64,000 bases of DNA from Photobacterium sp. GJ3. Lineage in GTDB: Bacteria; Pseudomonadota; Gammaproteobacteria; Enterobacterales; Vibrionaceae. The stretch's first letter is position 1; each line of letters starts with the position of its first letter. Positions 27,335-36,722 of this stretch are shown here, in pieces. Under the pieces are notes generated by a model. It was not told where the DNA came from and did no database searches. It was given only the letters and a program-made list of their open reading frames with translations. Position numbers and translations under genes: made by a program. The stretch covers positions 558,001 to 622,000 of the forward strand of contig NZ_CP073578.1 in the NCBI RefSeq assembly GCF_018199995.1. The letters are read 5' to 3'.

Positions 27335-29089
27335 TTATATCGCCTGTTCAACAATGGCATCAGTGAGGTGAAGCTGCGTTTTTTGACTGTTACGAAGGCG
27401 TTGTTTGAGTTGGTCGCAAACTAAAGTCATTGAAGACGTAACACTCACTATACTGTTCTGTTGGGTTCTTGGCGGAAGAGGGATAACAAATTCTCTGAGT
27501 AAACTTAAGTTTAAACCTTTGTAAGCTATCCCCTTTAAATTGGATTCAATCATCAACCAAAAGAAAGGAGAAAGAATTAAGTTTCTCAGATATTCACCTG
27601 AAATAGCTTTATTGACAGCCAACATTGCAACCTCTCTTGCAATGTTATACCCGTTCAAACTATCAGGTACTAATGCTACACCACCAAGAGTACCGCGAAT
27701 GTTTAAAAGAACCTCTCCTCCTTGAAGTCTTGTTCTTTTGTATTGTTCTTCAATACCTTCAACAACATTCCGAACCCCAGACAAATCAATATACCCAGGC
27801 TTAACATCACTGCATCTTAGTGTAGGAACTCCTCCAAGTTCAGGCTCAGCCTCCAACTTAATGATACCGTAGGAAATATCTCGCTCTGGGTCGATCACCT
27901 CCAATAAACGACACCACTCCCATCCATTCGGCAGTTCAAACGGCTTTTCATCTTCAGAAATCGGCGGTAGCGCTTTTTGCTTTTTGATTTTCTTATCTTT
28001 GACTAGCTGCGCTTTTTCTTCCGCAATTCTTTTCAGTAACTCAGCAGCAGGCTCGTCATTTGGATCTTGCGGAACCAACTTACCCATCACCGCCAGTTGT
28101 AGGATGGTTTGCTTAAGCTGGTCGATACTCTCTTCAGTAGTGAATAAAGTATCGAAATACTCACTGATTCGCGCCCAGTTTTGCATTAACTCGTCAGCAT
28201 CGGCAGAGTTGGTGAGTGTATCCAAAAGAGTTGTTACCAGCACTTGATACGCTTCAATACTGGCTTCGGTTTGTTGCTCTAGCTGATCGCAGAGTGCCAT
28301 TAGCTCATCGACTTTGGCGACAATGCGATGTTGTTCTTCAATCGGAGGAATATAAACAACTAATTCTTTAAGAACAGAAGCTTTGATTCCTTTTGCTGTT
28401 GTTCCTGTCGCTTTTTCGGATAATAAATTCTGAAAGCTTGGAGACATAAGAAATAAACGTAGATAATTCGAAATATCGCTTAAGTGAAATTGCAGGCAGA
28501 TTGCTCGCTGAGCTAATGCAAACTTTTCTTCTAGATCTACTTGAGCTACGTTGCCTAGTGGTGCTTCAGGAGTAAACAAAATATCACCAATGCGAGGAAA
28601 GCCCCTTGTCATCCAGGTTTTATATTCTGCCTCTGATATGAACTCTTCAGGTTGTAGGGATAAATAACCAAACTTAACATTCTTGGCTGTAATAAGGCGC
28701 ACACCTGCGTTCAACTTTTTTGGTGTCTTGCCCCTGTAATCGATAAATTTTGCTAAGTTTCCTAGCTTAATTCTGCCCCAAGTTTCAGGAACTAAAATAT
28801 ATTCTTCACTATCAAGAATACTCTGACTAGCTTTTGTCTTAAGGTTTTCTTCAACAGTTAATCTTGACTGCTCTATATGATTTTTTTTGAGTAAGGTTGC
28901 AACAGGCTCATCATTGAGGTCTTGTGGGACTAACTTACCACGAACCGCTAGTTCAAAAATCAGCTCACGCAGCTTCTTAACACCGTAAAGTTCCAGTTTC
29001 TTGCTGCTACCGCGACCAGAGGTCGATTTGGTCTTAACTGCTGAAGTCCAAATATGAATGTGCTCGGTGATTAGGTTCTCTAAAGCCAT
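27335..29089 (-). CDS. hsdS: type I restriction-modification specificity subunit
   Basis: HsdS recognises the bipartite DNA target for the HsdR/HsdM complex. The 584-aa protein has two target-recognition domains and two copies of a conserved helical spacer: ELAVRGKLVPQDLNDEPVA near residue 50 and QLAVMGKLVPQDPNDEPAA near residue 340. The second conserved region, PPIEEQHRIVAKVDELMALC, follows the first recognition domain. It overlaps the hsdM stop by one base (TAATG), so the two are translationally coupled. Base composition is visibly more AT-rich in the recognition domains than in the flanking core genome. Confidence 0.92.
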   Translation of the reverse strand: MALENLITEHIHIWTSAVKTKSTSGRGSSKKLELYGVKKLRELIFELAVRGKLVPQDLNDEPVATLLKKNHIEQSRLTVEENLKTKASQSILDSEEYILVPETWGRIKLGNLAKFIDYRGKTPKKLNAGVRLITAKNVKFGYLSLQPEEFISEAEYKTWMTRGFPRIGDILFTPEAPLGNVAQVDLEEKFALAQRAICLQFHLSDISNYLRLFLMSPSFQNLLSEKATGTTAKGIKASVLKELVVYIPPIEEQHRIVAKVDELMALCDQLEQQTEASIEAYQVLVTTLLDTLTNSADADELMQNWARISEYFDTLFTTEESIDQLKQTILQLAVMGKLVPQDPNDEPAAELLKRIAEEKAQLVKDKKIKKQKALPPISEDEKPFELPNGWEWCRLLEVIDPERDISYGIIKLEAEPELGGVPTLRCSDVKPGYIDLSGVRNVVEGIEEQYKRTRLQGGEVLLNIRGTLGGVALVPDSLNGYNIAREVAMLAVNKAISGEYLRNLILSPFFWLMIESNLKGIAYKGLNLSLLREFVIPLPPRTQQNSIVSVTSSMTLVCDQLKQRLRNSQKTQLHLTDAIVEQAI

Positions 29090-30579
29090 TATTGCTCTCC
29101 ACCTTGCTTTTTATCTTGAATGGTAGAGCTAAGCGCATCACCGAGAATGTCTTTCAGTTGGTCACGTAGTGCCTTAATTTCTTGCTGTTGTTGCTGATAG
29201 CTCGCCAGTAACTCTTCAGGATCATGGCTGACGACTTCGTCCTGATACGGGTTTTTAATATCAAGGTTAAAGTTGCGCTCGATAATATCTTCAATCGACA
29301 CTTTCCAAGCTTGCTTGGTCTCGATGCGGCTAGCGAATCCATCGGCCTCGTTACCCCACCAATCGATCTCTTGCTGGAACTCCTCAAACTTCATTGGTTT
29401 GGTTTTGCTGTAGTTCTTCACGCCTTCTGGGTAAGGGTGCTCATAGAACCACACTTCTTTGGTCGGTTGGCCTTTGGTAAAGAACAGAATGTTGGTCTTA
29501 ATACCTGTGTATGGGTTGAACACGCCATTCGGTAAGCGAACAATCGTGTGAAGGTAACATTCTTTCGTCAGCATCTTTTTGATTTTGGTTTTTACACCTT
29601 CACCAAACAGGGTGCCATCAGGCAACACCACTCCTGCGCGACCATTTTTATCCAAGACTTCGACAATAAGCTGCAAGAACAGATCGGCGGTTTCACGAGT
29701 TTGCATTTCGGCAGGGAAGTTCTTTTCAATCCCGTCCTCTTCTGTACCGCCAAACGGTGGGTTAGTCGCAATCACATTGATATTGCTATCCCAGTTTGAA
29801 AGCGGTTTATTGAGCGTGTTGCCATGCTTAATCTGCACAGGGACTTCGATGCCGTGGAGCATCATGTTGGTGATACACAGCAAATGTGGCAGTTGTTTCT
29901 TCTCTACACCATGGATTTGCTTTTGCAGAGTTTGGTGGTCGGCTGCGCTTGTTACGTAGTTCTCTTTAACGTGATCGAACGAGCAAGCCAGGAATCCGCC
30001 CGTACCGCATGCTGGATCCATAATCTGCTCACCCAGTTTAGGGTCAAGACGATTGACGATAAAGCGAGTCACTGCGCGAGGGGTATAGAACTCACCTGCG
30101 TTGCCTGCGCTTTGAAGATCGCGCAGAATTTGCTCGTAGATATCACCAAATAGGTGTCTCTCATTGGAGTCGGTAAAATCAATTTCGTTGAGCTTGTTAA
30201 TCACCTGACGAAGCAACGTGCCGTTTTTCATGTAGTTGAAGGCATCACTAAAGGCTTCTTTCACCACATAGCCGCGCGGGTTAATATCACTCGGTGCCGT
30301 TAGGTTCTTCAGTTTAGGGAACAAGTCATCGTTAACAAACTCAAGCAGTTCATCACCTGTAATGCCTTGATTATCTGCCGCCCAGTGACGCCATAGGTAC
30401 TTCGCTGGGATGGGTTCGCGGTAATCATCTAGCTCGAACTCCAGCTCTTCTTCTTGGGCATCAAACACTTTAAGGAATAAAAGCCAAGACATTTGGCCCA
30501 GACGCTGTGCGTCACCATCAACACCTGCATCTTTACGCATGATGTCTTGAATGGACTTAATCACTGAACTGATTGACAT
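29089..30579 (-). CDS. hsdM: type I restriction-modification methyltransferase subunit
   Basis: HsdM methylates adenine at the N6 position in the target chosen by HsdS. The 496-aa protein has the SAM-binding motif DPACGTGGF near residue 188 and the catalytic NPPF motif near residue 273, the gamma-class order of HsdM enzymes. The N-terminal helical domain includes SWLLFLKVFDAQEEE. Its length is normal. Divergent from it is the three-gene cassette starting at 30769; the roughly 190 bp between them must hold promoters for both. Confidence 0.94.
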   Translation of the reverse strand: MSISSVIKSIQDIMRKDAGVDGDAQRLGQMSWLLFLKVFDAQEEELEFELDDYREPIPAKYLWRHWAADNQGITGDELLEFVNDDLFPKLKNLTAPSDINPRGYVVKEAFSDAFNYMKNGTLLRQVINKLNEIDFTDSNERHLFGDIYEQILRDLQSAGNAGEFYTPRAVTRFIVNRLDPKLGEQIMDPACGTGGFLACSFDHVKENYVTSAADHQTLQKQIHGVEKKQLPHLLCITNMMLHGIEVPVQIKHGNTLNKPLSNWDSNINVIATNPPFGGTEEDGIEKNFPAEMQTRETADLFLQLIVEVLDKNGRAGVVLPDGTLFGEGVKTKIKKMLTKECYLHTIVRLPNGVFNPYTGIKTNILFFTKGQPTKEVWFYEHPYPEGVKNYSKTKPMKFEEFQQEIDWWGNEADGFASRIETKQAWKVSIEDIIERNFNLDIKNPYQDEVVSHDPEELLASYQQQQQEIKALRDQLKDILGDALSSTIQDKKQGGEQ

Positions 30580-30768
30580 GGTTTACTACTGCTAACGGAC
30601 AAAAAATTGGGTCGGATCATAACAGATTTGATGCGAAATAAGTGAACTTAACATTATGATACTGAGTGAGTATTCGTGATTTAATATGTCGCTGTGAAGG
30701 TAAAGATAACCGACTTCATGTTTACCGCTGTATAAGAAGGGATTCACTGTATTTTCAAGGAGAGCAAT

Positions 30769-30987
30769 ATGTATAAAGGACATTGGTATGACGTGATGGG
30801 AAAAAAGCGAACCGACCTGAGGGCGATGACTTTAGACTTTGAATCGCTTCAGCTTGCTTTAGATGAAGCAATGAGTGTCTTGCCAGATACTCGCTTGATC
30901 GTAATGAATGAGAACTTGAATTGGGGGCTGATTTCAATCGAAGGGACCAAGCGTATGTTGATATGTAAGTTGTCTACCCCTGGTTAA
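30769..30987 (+). CDS. 72-aa protein of unknown function in restriction island
   Basis: I do not recognise this protein. It is 72 aa, with no signal or membrane segment. The sequence is mixed alpha/beta in character: MYKGHWYDVMGKKRTDLRA, then an acidic helix FESLQLALDEAM, then a strand-like LIVMNENLNWGLISIEG. An excellent AAGGAGAG ribosome site supports the start. It is the first of three rightward genes placed between hsdM and hsdR. It could be a regulator (it has the size of a controller protein, but no helix-turn-helix is visible) or an anti-restriction partner; both are guesses. Confidence 0.6.
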   Translation: MYKGHWYDVMGKKRTDLRAMTLDFESLQLALDEAMSVLPDTRLIVMNENLNWGLISIEGTKRMLICKLSTPG

Positions 30988-31077
30988 CCACTTAAATATT
31001 AAGGTTATGCTACCTGACTCACTGTTTTGTTTTTAAGCTACTCGTATCATATTTCCCGTCTGAGATAGGAGATTAAT

Positions 31078-31359
31078 ATGACATGTAGTTGCTGTCACAA
31101 GCGTTTAAATATAGGGATGATTCATAAAAAAGATCCTTACACGGGTCAGAAGTTCAAATCATGTCCTCACTGTTCTGATGCTAATGGGGGAGAGCACATT
31201 TTTCACCCTTACCCATCGTCCTTTGGTAAAACACCTGCTAGAGTTACGGCTCGAAACCCAGAAGGATACCAAAGCTACTGCATTGATTGTCGTCGACTCG
31301 ATAGAGGTGTGCAATCTCAAACCTATATGAATGGGAAAAAATGCGGTAGTCTTGTATAG
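31078..31359 (+). CDS. CxxC-rich (probable zinc-binding) protein beside methyltransferase
   Basis: This 93-aa protein has eight cysteines, with CxxC pairs at 3/6, 29/32 and 68/71, the layout of one or more zinc ribbons. Conserved-looking text includes KSCPHCSDANGGEH and QSYCIDCRRLDRG. His40 and His43 between the pairs leave room for an HNH-like site, but I cannot establish one. TAGGAGATTAAT precedes the ATG. It ends 7 bp before the methyltransferase start, so the two are almost certainly co-transcribed. It may recruit or regulate the methyltransferase or be its nuclease; this is untested. Confidence 0.6.
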   Translation: MTCSCCHKRLNIGMIHKKDPYTGQKFKSCPHCSDANGGEHIFHPYPSSFGKTPARVTARNPEGYQSYCIDCRRLDRGVQSQTYMNGKKCGSLV

Positions 31360-31366
31360 GAATCTG

Positions 31367-32041
31367 ATGAATTTATATCAAGACGATGCAGTAAAATGGT
31401 TATCAACGCTCGATTCTGAGAGCGTTGATTTAATCATCACAGATCCGCCTTATGAGTCTTTAGAAAAGCATCGAAAGATTGGTACGACGACCAGACTAAA
31501 AGTGAGCAAATCCTCAAGCAACCAATGGTTTGATATATTTCCTAACCAAAGGTTTGAAGAGCTTCTTCTCGAAATATATCGGGTACTCAAGAAAAATTCC
31601 CACTTTTACCTTTTTTGCGACCAAGAAACTATGTTTGTCATTAAACCTATTGCAGAGAAAGTCGGGTTTAAGTTTTGGAAGCCTATTATTTGGGATAAGG
31701 TTTGTATCGGTATGGGATACCATTACCGCGCACGCCATGAGTACATCTTATTTTTTGAAAAAGGTAAGAGAAAACTGAATGATCTGGGAATGCCAGATAT
31801 ATTAACGCATAAGCGGGTATTTAAAGGCTATCCAACTGAAAAGCCAGTAAGTTTACTTGAAGTACTTGTTACTCAAAGCAGCAAGGAAGGGGAGTTAGTC
31901 ATAGACCCGTTTTTTGGCTCGGGTTCAACGTTGATGGCTGCTGATAATCTAAAAAGACGGTTTAAAGGGAATGATATATCGTCAGCAGCACATGAACATT
32001 TTCGCCAGCGTATTTTGCCTGTAAGCAAGAAAGTCAGTTAA
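31367..32041 (+). CDS. beta-class DNA methyltransferase (N6-adenine or N4-cytosine)
   Basis: The start ATG at 31367, with AGGAA upstream, gives 224 aa and places the catalytic motif correctly. DPPY is at residues 26-29, and the SAM-binding DPFFGSGSTLM is near residues 180-190. Motif IV before motif I marks the beta class, used by type II and orphan methyltransferases. The protein is short, with a small region between the motifs for target recognition. It is separate from HsdM and on the opposite strand. No cognate restriction enzyme is obvious unless the CxxC protein is one. Confidence 0.85.
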   Translation: MNLYQDDAVKWLSTLDSESVDLIITDPPYESLEKHRKIGTTTRLKVSKSSSNQWFDIFPNQRFEELLLEIYRVLKKNSHFYLFCDQETMFVIKPIAEKVGFKFWKPIIWDKVCIGMGYHYRARHEYILFFEKGKRKLNDLGMPDILTHKRVFKGYPTEKPVSLLEVLVTQSSKEGELVIDPFFGSGSTLMAADNLKRRFKGNDISSAAHEHFRQRILPVSKKVS

Positions 32042-32046
32042 ATTGA

Positions 32047-32068
32047 ACGGCTACCTGATGGTAGCCGT
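32047..32068. terminator. hairpin between convergent methyltransferase and hsdR
   Basis: ACGGCTACC (32047-32055) and GGTAGCCGT (32060-32068) form a perfect 9-bp stem with loop TGAT. It lies between two convergent genes and lacks a clear T run, so it may be a weak two-way terminator. Confidence 0.55.
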
Positions 32069-32089
32069 GTGGCGAAATTAAGTTAAGTG

Positions 32090-34537
32090 CTATGCCGACT
32101 GATAAATTGCAAACTCCAGTTCAGTGATGGCTTCCAAGTACTGCTCTTTACCACCAAAACCTTTTTTGATGATTTCGAGAGGGCGACCCATTTCATCAAA
32201 AGGTTTTACTTTCAGTACATGGATGTTCTCAATTTCTTGCACACCTTCGTCAGCATATTTATCAAGAAGGTTATTGAGCACCTGCTGAGCGGTTTCGCCA
32301 TACTTCGTAAAGTAATTACGCTTTTTGACGTTTTCAGCGCGTTCTTTCCTTGTTAATGGCGGCTGATCGTAGACGACATGACAAATCATATCGAATGGAT
32401 CGAGGTCCTTACCGACCTCCAGTTCTAGCACCTCCCAGATGATACCTGCTTCAGCGAGCTCATCAATGATCGCTTGCTTCTTGTCGGCATCTTGCCAGCG
32501 CTTAACAAAGTCATCCATTGAGGTGAACTGTTTTGCCATCGTCTTGCGTGTGTAGTCTTTAAATGACTCGGTGACTAGCTTTCCATCTGCGTCATAGTAC
32601 TGAACACGCTCGGCAATGGCTTTAACGGTGACACCATTGACATGGAATTTGCGAACGCGGTTTTCGTTTTGCCAATCAGCATCATCGATCGAGTTGCTAC
32701 CATCAGAATAGGTATTGCCAGACTCATATGAAGCTTCAGGTTCATGAATGCTGGTTGGATCGGTGTCTTCTTCAAATGGATTATCTTGTTCAGACTCGTT
32801 TACATCATCAATGATTTCATCGAGCCCTTCATCAGTTTCAAAATCTTCTGGTGTGGTATCTTTGACACGTTCAGGAATGCCATCAAAGCGTTCATCAGCA
32901 AACAGCTCTGTGGCTTTTTTGAAGTCGAGAATGGTAAACCATAGCTTTCCGTAACGATCATCAATTCGAGTACCGCGACCAATAATTTGCTTGAACTTGG
33001 TCATCGACTGTATGCCTTGGTCAAGAACAACCAGCTTACAAGTTTTTGCATCGATGCCCGTTGTCATCAGCTCCGAAGTGGTTGCGATGACTGGATAAGA
33101 CCTCTTCGGGTTGATGAAGTTATCGAGCTGTGCTTTACCGATTTCATCATCGCCCGTAATCTTCATGACGTATTTTTCGTTTTTGGCAACTTGCTCTGGG
33201 TTACAGTTGATTAGCGCTCGGCGCATGCGTTCTGCATGGTCAATGTCGTTACAGAACACAATTGTTTTCGCCATTGGATCGGTGTGCTTGAGATAGTTGG
33301 TAATGGTTTGTGCGACAAGCTCAGTACGTTCATCGATGACCATGGTTCTATCGAAATCTTTCTGGTTATAGATTCTATCCTCAATGATTTCACCATGCTT
33401 ATCGATTTGACCTTTCGTTGGTCGCCAGCCTTGAAGATCCACATCAATATCCACACGAACTACTTTGTAAGGTGCAAGGAAGCCATCTTCGATACCTTGT
33501 TTGAGGGAATAAGTATAAATGGCATCGCCAAAGTACTCAGCATTTGAAACGATATCGGTTTCCTTTGGCGTGGCAGTTAAACCGATTTGAGTTGCAGAAC
33601 CAAAGTATTCAAGAATCTCTCGCCATGCACTGTCTTCGGAGGCGCTCCCTCTGTGACACTCGTCGACAACAATCAGGTCAAAGAAGTCAGGATCGACTTG
33701 TTTATAGGCTTTCTGATGCTCTTCTGGTCCAGTGAGCGCCTGATAAAGCGCAAGATGGATTTCGTAAGCTGGATCGACTGTTCGCCCCGTGACTTTTGTC
33801 ATTGCTGTGCCAAAAGGCTGGAAATCGTTAGTCTTAGTTTGATCGACTAGGATGTTTCTATCTGCCAAAAACAGGATGCGTTTTTTGGCTCGTGACTTCC
33901 ACAAACGCCAAATGATTTGGAAAGCGGTGTAGGTTTTCCCTGTGCCTGTTGCCATAACCAGTAGCACTCGGTCTTGGCCTGCTGCCACGGCTTCGACCGT
34001 TTTGTTTATCGCTTGTAGCTGATAGTAGCGGGGAGACTTTCCGCTACCGTCATAATGGTAATCTTGAGTGATGACTGGAAGGTGTTCGGTTTTGTAGCCT
34101 TTCCAAACGCAGTACTTGTCCCATAGTTGCTGAGGTGTTGGAAAGTCTTCAAGTCGAATTTCTATTTCGAGTTGAGCTGAGTTAGTTTTGTCATGAAAAA
34201 TGAAACCGTCACCATTTGAAGCAAAAGCAAACGGAACGTCGAGCAAGGTGGCGTAGTCCAGCGCCTGCTGCATGCCTTTGCCAATATCATGTTTGTTGGC
34301 TTTGGCTTCGACAACGGCTAAGGGCATGCTTGGCTTGTGGTACAGAACGATATCTGCTGACTTAACTTTTTTTCTTGCTGCCGCTTGGCCACGTACTATC
34401 ACTTTGCCGTCTCGGAGTTTTACTTCCTGACGGATCTGGGACATGTCATCCCAGTCAGCATCTTTGATGGCTGGTAGAATAAATTTCGTGATGATGTCTG
34501 TTTCAGACAGCTTTGCTTTATTTATTGTCGATTCCAT
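32090..34537 (-). CDS. hsdR: type I restriction enzyme, motor/nuclease subunit (EcoEI type)
   Basis: HsdR translocates DNA with ATP and cuts unmodified DNA away from the target. The 815-aa protein has an N-terminal PD-(D/E)xK nuclease (Asp62, then VVEAKA with Glu77 and Lys79). The superfamily 2 helicase core follows: Walker [14 protein letters not shown] near residue 197, DECHRGS near 292 and motif [13 protein letters not shown]. An acidic linker precedes the C-terminal EcoEI-like domain. It is separated from hsdM by the rightward cassette, so the set probably has at least two promoters. Confidence 0.93.
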   Translation of the reverse strand: MESTINKAKLSETDIITKFILPAIKDADWDDMSQIRQEVKLRDGKVIVRGQAAARKKVKSADIVLYHKPSMPLAVVEAKANKHDIGKGMQQALDYATLLDVPFAFASNGDGFIFHDKTNSAQLEIEIRLEDFPTPQQLWDKYCVWKGYKTEHLPVITQDYHYDGSGKSPRYYQLQAINKTVEAVAAGQDRVLLVMATGTGKTYTAFQIIWRLWKSRAKKRILFLADRNILVDQTKTNDFQPFGTAMTKVTGRTVDPAYEIHLALYQALTGPEEHQKAYKQVDPDFFDLIVVDECHRGSASEDSAWREILEYFGSATQIGLTATPKETDIVSNAEYFGDAIYTYSLKQGIEDGFLAPYKVVRVDIDVDLQGWRPTKGQIDKHGEIIEDRIYNQKDFDRTMVIDERTELVAQTITNYLKHTDPMAKTIVFCNDIDHAERMRRALINCNPEQVAKNEKYVMKITGDDEIGKAQLDNFINPKRSYPVIATTSELMTTGIDAKTCKLVVLDQGIQSMTKFKQIIGRGTRIDDRYGKLWFTILDFKKATELFADERFDGIPERVKDTTPEDFETDEGLDEIIDDVNESEQDNPFEEDTDPTSIHEPEASYESGNTYSDGSNSIDDADWQNENRVRKFHVNGVTVKAIAERVQYYDADGKLVTESFKDYTRKTMAKQFTSMDDFVKRWQDADKKQAIIDELAEAGIIWEVLELEVGKDLDPFDMICHVVYDQPPLTRKERAENVKKRNYFTKYGETAQQVLNNLLDKYADEGVQEIENIHVLKVKPFDEMGRPLEIIKKGFGGKEQYLEAITELEFAIYQSA

Positions 34538-34703
34538 GCGATTAGCCAGCTCATTACAAATGCATTTGCATGACTATATCAAACGATGAATAAAAGCAGA
34601 AAAGATACCGACTTATGAGTGATGCGGATAACGGAATGGCTATCCAAACAGTTTCACTACATCTTTAGCTATTCTTTGGATAACTTTAAAACGGGAGGTT
34701 TTG

Positions 34704-34768
34704 ATGAAACAAACAAAAAGCCCGCCAGGTCAGGACCTCGGCGGGCTTTGTGACATCCGAAGATGTCG
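34704..34768. repeat. right copy of island-flanking repeat; ssrA terminator
   Basis: This is the partner of 25915-25979. Read on the minus strand it comes directly after the ssrA 3' end. It forms first a perfect hairpin GACATC-TTCG-GATGTC, then AAAGCCCGCC pairing with GGCGGGCTTTTT, a strong terminator for ssrA. The left copy has the same plan with weaker pairing. A copy at each end suggests that insertion or recombination at the ssrA terminator created the island borders. Confidence 0.75.
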
Positions 34769-34782
34769 TCGTATATACGATT

Positions 34783-35150
34783 TGGTGGAGCTGGCGGGAG
34801 TTGAACCCGCGTCCAAAATCACTCTAACCAATGGCGCTACATGCTTAGTTTGTCTTTAATCTCGTCAGAACGCTGCGAACAAACACGCCACGCTAAGACA
34901 CACCTGAATTAGTTTTAACGCTTCCGCTCCCAGGTCAAAGCTTCCACGCGATCTCGTTTGGGTTTGACTACCCTTGGTCCCCGTCCTACGAGCTAAGGCT
35001 AGGGAGGATAGGCTCTAAGCAGGTTATTAAGCTGCTAGTGCGTAGTTTTCGTCGTTTGCGACTATTTTTTTGCGGCTTTTTAAAGAGGCCAACCGCACCT
35101 CTGCATGCTCCACAGGCCTTCATGATCCTGTCGAATCCTGAATCAGCCCC
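34783..35150 (-). ncRNA. ssrA: transfer-messenger RNA (tmRNA)
   Basis: tmRNA rescues stalled ribosomes together with SmpB. On the minus strand it begins GGGGCTGATTCAGGATTCGA and ends with the T-arm GGGTTCAACTCCCGCC and acceptor CTCCACCA, about 368 bases. The tag frame reads GCAAACGACGAAAACTACGC onward, giving ANDENYALAA, the tag also used in E. coli. The gene lies 44 bp after smpB on the same strand. The sequence and length are typical and complete. The 3' side is a known integration site for islands, including VPI-1 in V. cholerae. Confidence 0.97.
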
Positions 35151-35163
35151 AAAGAGGTGTTCC

Positions 35164-35191
35164 ATACTAGCAGAAAATTCTGCTAGGTCAA
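35164..35191 (-). promoter_or_regulatory. ssrA promoter overlapped by a perfect palindrome
   Basis: On the minus strand, -35 TTGACC (35191-35186) and -10 TAGTAT (35169-35164) are 16 bp apart and lead into ssrA. A perfect palindrome with 9-bp arms, CTAGCAGAA-AA-TTCTGCTAG (35167-35186), fills the spacer and part of the -10. It could be an operator or a processing hairpin for smpB mRNA. Confidence 0.55.
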
Positions 35192-35194
35192 TGA

Positions 35195-35677
35195 CTACCG
35201 CGAACTATGCTTCATAATTCGTGCCTTATCGCGCTGCCAGTCGCGATCTTTGGCGTCGGCACGCTTGTCATGCAGCTTCTTACCTTTCGCGGTCCCTAAT
35301 TTCAGTTTAACCCAGGATCCCTTCCAGTAAAGCGACAGGGCAACAATGGTTTCACCGTCGCGGTTCACGGCACCAATGATTTTGTCGAGTTCGCGGCGGT
35401 TTAACAGCAGCTTACGCACGCGGCCCGGATCGGTCACAACGTGGGTTGAGGCGGCGTTCAGCGGCGTGATGGTCATGCCAGATACGAACGCTTCGCCGTT
35501 ACGCAAAAAGACGTAACTTTCTGTAATGTTTGCTTTACCCGCACGCAGAGACTTCACTTCCCAGCCCTGGAGCGAAATGCCGGCTTCATATTCATCATGA
35601 ATCGAGAATTCATGGCGGGCAGACTTATTCAGCGCAATGGTGTTGCTGCCCGGCTTGTTTGGTTTTTTCTTTGCCAT
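35195..35677 (-). CDS. smpB: SsrA-binding protein SmpB
   Basis: SmpB binds tmRNA and places it in the empty A site of stalled ribosomes. The 160-aa product is typical: [20 protein letters not shown] near the N-terminus, [16 protein letters not shown], then the basic tail ([22 protein letters not shown]), which acts as a codon mimic. It is immediately upstream of ssrA on the same strand, the usual pairing. Confidence 0.97.
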   Translation of the reverse strand: MAKKKPNKPGSNTIALNKSARHEFSIHDEYEAGISLQGWEVKSLRAGKANITESYVFLRNGEAFVSGMTITPLNAASTHVVTDPGRVRKLLLNRRELDKIIGAVNRDGETIVALSLYWKGSWVKLKLGTAKGKKLHDKRADAKDRDWQRDKARIMKHSSR

Positions 35678-35819
35678 AGCTCGTTATTATACGTATTCAA
35701 TCTGTTAGGGGGAACGATTTTCCCAAGGCCTGTGCCCATGATTTCACTGAGCCACTGAATCTTTGGCAGATCGCCGACTAATGGTATCATTAGCGGCGAT
35801 ATAGGGTTAAGGAGAAACT

Positions 35820-36254
35820 ATGCCTCAAATCAGTCGCTCTGCACTGGTCCCGTTCAGTGCCAAGCAAATGTTTGACCTGGTGAACGATGTCGAGTCGTAT
35901 CCGGCATTTCTGCCCGGATGCTCTGGCACTAAAATTCTGGAAAGCTCTACAGAACATATGATGGCGTCGGTAGACGTTTCCAAGGCCGGGATTAAAAAAA
36001 CCTTTGTGACTCGTAACACGCTGGAAGGTATTCATAAAATCAGCATGCAGCTGGTGGAAGGGCCGTTTCGTAAACTGGTGGGTGGCTGGCACTTTACCGA
36101 GCTGGATACGGACGCCTGTAAGGTGGAGCTGAAGCTGGATTTCGAGTTTACCAATGTGCTGGTGGAAGCTGTGTTTGGCAAGGTTTTCCATGAGCTGACC
36201 AACAACATGGTGAACGCTTTTACCCAACGGGCCAGGGAAGTTTATGAGCTCTGA
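35820..36254 (+). CDS. ratA: RatA family ribosome-association toxin / START-like protein
   Basis: This 144-aa protein has the START/polyketide-cyclase-like fold: MPQISRSALVPFSAKQMFDLVNDVESYP and a C-terminal helix ELTNNMVNAFTQRA. In E. coli RatA was described as blocking 50S-30S association; homologues (Coq10-like) bind lipids, so the toxin role is not certain. AAGGAG precedes the ATG. It overlaps rnfH by 11 bases in the conserved ratA-rnfH pair, next to smpB and ssrA. Confidence 0.9.
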   Translation: MPQISRSALVPFSAKQMFDLVNDVESYPAFLPGCSGTKILESSTEHMMASVDVSKAGIKKTFVTRNTLEGIHKISMQLVEGPFRKLVGGWHFTELDTDACKVELKLDFEFTNVLVEAVFGKVFHELTNNMVNAFTQRAREVYEL

Positions 36255-36639
36255 GCAAAATCATCTGATTCATGTGGAGGTGGTGTACGCGCTGCCCAAC
36301 ACCCAGCGGGTGATCAAACTGGCGATTACCCCGGATACGTCTGTACAGGAGATCATTGAGCGCTCCGGGGTGCTGGAAATGTATCCGGAGATTGACCTGA
36401 AAAAGAACAAGGTCGGGGTGTTCAGTCGTCCTGTGAAGCTGGACGCTCAAGTACACGAAGGAGATCGGATTGAGATTTATCGCCCTTTGCTGGCCGATCC
36501 GAAAGAAATTCGCCGCAAGCGCGCCGAACAGGCTAAGCAGGAAGCCCTGGCGGCAAAAAAAGCAAAGAAGGATGAAAGCGCAGATTCAGCGGAACATGCT
36601 GCTAAATCTTCTGAGCAAATGCCAGACACCGATGCCTGA
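36244..36639 (+). CDS. rnfH: RnfH family ubiquitin-like protein
   Basis: RnfH proteins have a ubiquitin-like beta-grasp fold and unknown biochemistry. The 131-aa product starts MSSEQNHLIHVEVVYALPN. It has VIKLAITPDTSVQEIIERSG and the closing VHEGDRIEIYRPLLADPKEIRRKRAEQ of the family. The last 30 residues are a charged low-complexity tail rich in Lys, Ala and Ser. It overlaps ratA by 11 bases, so the two are translationally coupled. Confidence 0.92.
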   Translation: MSSEQNHLIHVEVVYALPNTQRVIKLAITPDTSVQEIIERSGVLEMYPEIDLKKNKVGVFSRPVKLDAQVHEGDRIEIYRPLLADPKEIRRKRAEQAKQEALAAKKAKKDESADSAEHAAKSSEQMPDTDA

Positions 36640-36666
36640 GTCGAGCTCGATGTGAACCCGATAGAG

Positions 36667-36692
36667 AAAAGCTCGCCGAGGCGAGCTTTTTT
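36667..36692. terminator. bidirectional terminator between rnfH and bamE
   Basis: AAAAGCTCGCC (36667-36677) pairs with GGCGAGCTTTT (36680-36690) across two bases, with T runs on both strands. It serves the convergent rnfH and bamE genes. Confidence 0.9.
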
Positions 36693-36722
36693 GTGTTCTG
36701 TGTCCCATCACTGGTGAGCTGC

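Noticed and set aside
34704..34850. Protein reading ATGAAACAAACAAAAAGCCC through the ssrA 3' end
   Set aside because: It is a translation of the terminator and tmRNA sequence, a common annotation artefact.
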